Shown in pieces: positions 60,408-64,000 of a DNA stretch of 64,000 nucleotides. The notes beneath the pieces were generated by a model. That model was not told where the DNA came from and ran no database searches. It worked only from the letters and a program-made list of their open reading frames with translations. Origin of the DNA: Streptomyces caeruleatus (GTDB taxonomy: Bacteria > Actinomycetota > Actinomycetes > Streptomycetales > Streptomycetaceae); the NCBI RefSeq assembly GCF_001514235.1, contig NZ_KQ948931.1:369729-433728 (forward strand), written 5' to 3'. The first letter of the stretch is position 1. Each line of letters opens with the position of its first letter. The position numbers were made by a program, and so were the translations under genes.

Positions 60408-62114
60408 ATGAGCCGCCTCGACGCGACACCCCCCACGCTCGTCCTCACCGGCGGCCAAGTCCTCACCGTCGACGGGGAGTTCACCGTCGCGGAGGGAGTG
60501 GCCGTGCGCGGCAAGGACATCGTGGCCGTCGGCAGTGACGCGCGGATGCGCGCGCTGGCCGGCCCCGGCACCCGGGTCGTGGAGCTGGCCGGGCGGACCG
60601 TGCTGCCCGGCATCAACGACTCGCATCTGCACGGGGCGGCGTACGGGATGACGAAGCCGCCGTTCGCCCTGGCCGTCGGCCACCCCGCGGTGGGCTCGAT
60701 CGCCGACGTCGTCGCGGCCGTACGGCAGGCGGTACGGGCCGCCCGGCCCGGCGAGTGGATCGTCGGCCTCGGCTGGGACCCCGGCTACCTCGCCGAGTGC
60801 CTGGCCGACCCGCGCCGCTTCCCGCACCGCCGCGACCTGGACGCCGTCGCGCCGCACCACCCGGTCTGTCTGACCGACTTCTCCTCGCACATGGTGTGGG
60901 CGAACTCGGCGGCGTTGCGCCGCTGCGGCATCGACGCCGCCACGGTGGCGCCGGCGGGCGGCGTCATCGACCTCGACGCCGACGGGGCGCCCACCGGCAT
61001 CCTGCGGGAGGCCGCCCAGCGCCTCGTCCAGGCCGCGCTGCCCGCCCCGACGATCGAGCAGCGCCGCCGGGCCGTCCAGGGTGTCGTCCGGGAACTGCAC
61101 GCGCGCGGCATCACCAGCTACACCGAGCCCGGCCTCGGCCCCGGCGGCACCGGAACCCTCTTCGGCGGCCTGAGCACCGACAACTGGACCGCGTACGCCG
61201 AACTCGTGGCCGACGGTGAACTCGACGCCCGCGTCAGCGTGCTGCTGCTGCCCGCGCCCATGGGCGGCTCGGCCGACGACCTGCGCGAGGGGCTCGCGGA
61301 ACTGCGGCGCCCGCGCTCGGCCGACCCCCGGCTGCTGAACGCGATCGGCGTGAAGATCTTCGCCGACGGAGTGCCGCCGAACCGGACCGCCTGGATGACC
61401 GAGCCCTACACGGGCGGCGGCCACGGCGCGCTCTGCGTGCACGGCGCCACCCCCGCCCTCCAGGTCGACGAGCTCCGGGAGATGATCCGCGTCGCCCACG
61501 AGGCCGGGTTCCAGCTCGGTGTGCACGTCACCGGCGACCGGGCCATCGACACGGTCGTCGACGCCTTCGCCGCAGCGCAGGCGTCCGCGCCCCGCCCCGA
61601 CGCCCGGCACTACGTCATCCACGGCGACTTCATCGGCCCCGGCGGCCTGGCCCGGCTGGCCGCGCACGGCTACGGCGTCAACATGAACCCCGCCATCAAG
61701 TGGACCGTCTCCGACCTGATGGACGAGGTCGTGGGTCCGGAGCGGTCGGCCTGCCAGTGGCCGGTACGGGCCGCGGTCGAGGCCGGTGTCCGGGTGTGCG
61801 CGAGCTCGGACGCGCCGATCACCGAGCCCGACTGGCGGCAGGGCGTCGCCTCGATGATGCTGCGCGAGTCCAAGGCCACCGGCCGGCCGAGCGGCCCCGA
61901 GCAGTGCGTGCCGCTCGCCGACGCCCTGCGCGCCTACACCGCGACCCCGGCCTGGCAGGACTTCGCCGACGACTGGAAGGGCACGGTCGAGCCGGGCAAG
62001 GTGGCCGACCTGTGCGTCCTGGACCGTCCGCTCCTCGACCTCGACCCGCACGACGTCCCGGACGTCGAGGTCGACCTCACGGTGTTCGACGGGCGCGTGG
62101 TGCACGAACGCTGA
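60408..62114 (+). CDS. Amidohydrolase (YtcJ/metal-dependent hydrolase)
   Basis: Encodes 568 residues from ATG 60408. The metal-binding motif HxH is INDSHLHGAA (His73, His75); further ligands sit in QLGVHVTGDRAIDTVV, YVIHGDFIGP and ASSDAPITEPDW. The final beta-sandwich (PGKVADLCVLDRPLLDLDPH) is typical of amidohydrolase_3/YtcJ enzymes, which hydrolyse amides or formyl groups on nitrogen. It is 85 bases before the transporter gene on the same strand. Substrate unknown. Confidence 0.9.
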   Translation: MSRLDATPPTLVLTGGQVLTVDGEFTVAEGVAVRGKDIVAVGSDARMRALAGPGTRVVELAGRTVLPGINDSHLHGAAYGMTKPPFALAVGHPAVGSIADVVAAVRQAVRAARPGEWIVGLGWDPGYLAECLADPRRFPHRRDLDAVAPHHPVCLTDFSSHMVWANSAALRRCGIDAATVAPAGGVIDLDADGAPTGILREAAQRLVQAALPAPTIEQRRRAVQGVVRELHARGITSYTEPGLGPGGTGTLFGGLSTDNWTAYAELVADGELDARVSVLLLPAPMGGSADDLREGLAELRRPRSADPRLLNAIGVKIFADGVPPNRTAWMTEPYTGGGHGALCVHGATPALQVDELREMIRVAHEAGFQLGVHVTGDRAIDTVVDAFAAAQASAPRPDARHYVIHGDFIGPGGLARLAAHGYGVNMNPAIKWTVSDLMDEVVGPERSACQWPVRAAVEAGVRVCASSDAPITEPDWRQGVASMMLRESKATGRPSGPEQCVPLADALRAYTATPAWQDFADDWKGTVEPGKVADLCVLDRPLLDLDPHDVPDVEVDLTVFDGRVVHER

Positions 62115-62228
62115 CCCGGCGGGGGATTCGGAAGCGCTTACCCGTGCGGAGTACCGTGCGGCGAGACCGCCGCCCGTGACCGCCCGTAAGGACCGAACCT
62201 GAACACCCCGCTCGCGGAGACCCTGTCC

Positions 62229-63458
62229 GTGGCCATGCTCGCACTGGTGCTGGTCTGCGCTGTCGTCCGTCCCTTCAACTGGCCGGAGGCCGTCGTCGCC
62301 GTACCGGCCGCGGCGCTCGTCGTGGCCACCGGGGCGATCTCCCCGGCCCACGCGCTCGACGAGGCCGAACAACTCGGCCCGGTGATCGGCTTCCTCGCGG
62401 CCGTCCTGGTCCTCGCCCAACTCTGCGACGACGAAGGGCTGTTCCAGGCCTGCGGGGCGTGGATGGCGCGTACGGCGGCGGGGCGGCCGCGCCGGCTGCT
62501 GGCGCAGGTCTTCCTGGCCGCTTCGGCGATCACGGCCGTACTGAGCCTGGACGCCACGGTCGTACTGCTCACGCCGGTGGTGTTCGCCACCGCCGCCCGG
62601 CTCGGCGCCCGCCCCAAACCGCACGTCTACGCCTGCACACACCTGTCCAACACGGCCTCCCTGCTCCTGCCGGTGTCCAACCTGACGAACCTGCTGGCGT
62701 TCGCGGCCAGCGGGCTCAGCTTCACCCGGTTCGCCGCGCTGATGGCGCTGCCGTGGGTGGCCGCGATCGTCGTGGAGTACGTGGTCTTCCGGCGCTTCTT
62801 CGCCACCGACCTGGACGCCGGGGCCCAGGCCCCGTCCACCGGGGACGCCCCCGAACTGCCGCTGTTCGCCCTGGTGACCGTCGCGTGCACGCTGGCCGGT
62901 TTCGTGCTGACCTCGGCGCTCGGCGTCGACCCGGCCTGGGCGGCGCTGGCCGGCGCGACGGTCCTCGGCGTACGGGCCCTGCTGCGGCGCCGTACGACGC
63001 CGAAGGCGCTGCTGCGGTCGGTCTCGGTGCCGTTCCTGGCCTTCGTCCTGGCGCTCGGGATCGTCGTCCGCGCGGTCGTCGACAACGGCCTCGACACGGC
63101 GTTGGGCCACCTGATCCCGGACGGCACCGGGCTGCCCGCCCTGCTCGGCATCGCCGTGCTGGCCGCCGTCCTGGCCAACGCGATCAACAACCTGCCCGCC
63201 GTACTGGTCCTGCTGCCGCCCGCCGCCGCGACCGGCCCCGGCGCCGTCCTCGCCGTGCTCCTCGGCGTGAACATCGGCCCCAACCTCACCTACGCCGGTT
63301 CGCTTGCCACCCTGCTGTGGCGGCGTATCGTGCACGCCCACGACGCGGAGGTGCGGCTGGGCGAGTTCACCCGGCTCGGCCTGTACGCCGTACCGGCGAG
63401 CCTGGGCGCCTCGGTGCTGGCACTGTGGGCGTCACTGGCCCTGATCGGAGGAGGCTGA
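62229..63458 (+). CDS. ArsB/NhaD-type ion transporter
   Basis: Encodes 409 residues from GTG 62229. An earlier CTG at 62199, 7 bases after AAGGA, would add MNTPLAETLS, which resembles a natural N-terminus. About ten to eleven helices are visible. The conserved HLSNTASLLLPVSNLTNLLA and ANAINNLPAVLVLLPPAAAT are typical of the ion transporter superfamily (ArsB, NhaD, SLC13). Likely substrates are anions such as arsenite or dicarboxylates. It is followed by a USP-like gene with 5 bases between, so they form an operon. Confidence 0.88.
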   Translation: MAMLALVLVCAVVRPFNWPEAVVAVPAAALVVATGAISPAHALDEAEQLGPVIGFLAAVLVLAQLCDDEGLFQACGAWMARTAAGRPRRLLAQVFLAASAITAVLSLDATVVLLTPVVFATAARLGARPKPHVYACTHLSNTASLLLPVSNLTNLLAFAASGLSFTRFAALMALPWVAAIVVEYVVFRRFFATDLDAGAQAPSTGDAPELPLFALVTVACTLAGFVLTSALGVDPAWAALAGATVLGVRALLRRRTTPKALLRSVSVPFLAFVLALGIVVRAVVDNGLDTALGHLIPDGTGLPALLGIAVLAAVLANAINNLPAVLVLLPPAAATGPGAVLAVLLGVNIGPNLTYAGSLATLLWRRIVHAHDAEVRLGEFTRLGLYAVPASLGASVLALWASLALIGGG

Positions 63459-63463
63459 GCCCT

Positions 63464-63961
63464 GTGGTGGTGGTCGTCTGGATCGTCGAGGGCACCTGGC
63501 CCGCCTGCGTGGACGCCGCCCGCCGGCACGCCCCCGCGGACGCCGAGGTCGTCCTGCTGCACGTCACCGGTCCCGATGCCGCGGACGCCGCCCACGGCGC
63601 CTTCGCCGGCCTCCTCGGCCGCGGCCACCCGGAACGCGATCCCGGCACCCGCGTCGAACACCTCGCCGCCGCCTCCGCCGAAACCCTCCTCCATGCCGCC
63701 GCCGACCGCCTCGCCCGCCCCTGCACCCGCCTCGAACGCACCGGCCGCGTCGAGCACGAGGTCGTCGCCGCGACAGACGGCGCCGACCTGCTGATCCTGG
63801 CCCGCGACGGCGACCGCACCCGCCTCGGCCCGCCCAGCCTCGCCCCGCCCAGCCGCTTCGTCGTCGACCACGCCCCCTGCCCCGTCCTCCTGGTCTGGCC
63901 GGAACCGGCCCCACCCGTGACGACACTGCCCCCTGCGCCACCGCGGCCTCCCGTGCCGTGA
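63464..63961 (+). CDS. Universal-stress-protein-like protein
   Basis: Encodes 165 residues from GTG 63464 with GGAGGAGG upstream. The alpha/beta pattern with VVVVWIVEGTWPACVDAARR, AEVVLLHVTGPDAADAA and the C-terminal DLLILARDGD ... RFVVDHAPCPVLLVWPEPAP resembles USP domains, which bind nucleotides; the canonical GS motif near the end is modified. It directly follows the transporter gene and may modulate it. A Pro-rich tail ends the protein. Confidence 0.8.
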   Translation: MVVVVWIVEGTWPACVDAARRHAPADAEVVLLHVTGPDAADAAHGAFAGLLGRGHPERDPGTRVEHLAAASAETLLHAAADRLARPCTRLERTGRVEHEVVAATDGADLLILARDGDRTRLGPPSLAPPSRFVVDHAPCPVLLVWPEPAPPVTTLPPAPPRPPVP

Positions 63962-64000
63962 CGGACGGTGGCTGAGTTGTTCAGCCCATCCGGCGTTTGA

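Noticed and set aside
60015..63341. 1108-codon minus-strand frame opposite the amidohydrolase and transporter
   Set aside because: A shadow spanning two plausible plus-strand genes; only its LuxR-like beginning near 60165 belongs to a real (broken) gene and that ends at 59627.

Overview
The window looks like chromosomal DNA of a Streptomyces species. It is very G+C rich with strong third-position GC bias and many GTG/TTG starts, and it carries families typical of that genus: DUF397 with XRE/DUF5753 pairs, an abaA-like ATPase, DUF6479, DUF6153, a class F sortase, GAF-ANTAR, a class E sortase (LAXTG) substrate and an expansin-like protein. I see no rRNA, tRNA or CRISPR array. All calls come from reading the sequence; no database search was run.

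Layout. 0-7.3 kb: end of a WD40 protein, a TerB-like protein, a TPR regulator interrupted in frame by a palindromic element with perfect 25-bp terminal inverted repeats, a two-gene metal-type permease pair (DUF318 plus TIGR03943), a GAF-ANTAR regulator and a membrane L7/L12-like protein. 7.3-13.0 kb: three genes sharing one tectonin-like beta-propeller, joined to a nuclease-toxin-like domain, to an NlpC/P60-like peptidase and to a membrane-anchored HTH-like cytoplasmic domain. 13.0-17.5 kb: a lipoprotein, then a 1046-residue chitinase-like protein with no signal peptide and a C-terminal membrane segment plus a DUF6973-like domain. 17.4-25.8 kb: an accessory, decaying region with two XRE/DUF397 modules, an SGNH esterase and several deletion pseudogenes (methyltransferase, TPR regulator, a second threonyl-tRNA synthetase and a separate small thrS fragment).

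25.8-42 kb: mostly ordinary metabolism and envelope genes: nucleoside hydrolase, LAETG surface protein, GH13 glucosidase, DUF4142, DinB, FxLYD-like lipoprotein, DUF6479, MFS exporter with divergent MarR regulator, OmpR-type regulator, methyltransferase, DUF6153/DUF305 pair, a sortase-substrate/sortase F/ECF sigma/anti-sigma-like run, VOC and GNAT proteins. 42-53.4 kb: expansin, a three-gene locus ending in a MoxR ATPase and a metallopeptidase-motif/VWA-like protein, a repeat-bearing secreted protein, an MMPL transporter, an orphan histidine kinase and a TetR regulator. Tandem repeats are unusually dense here. 53.7-64 kb: photolyase with an SDR/DUF2867 partner, an MFS exporter with divergent TetR regulator, a LuxR pseudogene, a YtcJ-type amidohydrolase, an ArsB/NhaD-type transporter and a universal-stress-like protein.

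The strongest candidate for an undescribed system is the tectonin trio at 7.3-13.0 kb. The membrane HTH-like protein is transcribed away from the two secreted effectors across a region with nested inverted repeats, and all three would display the same recognition module outside the cell. Next are the non-secreted chitinase/DUF6973 fusion and the palindromic element that adds about 46 codons to a regulator without breaking its frame.
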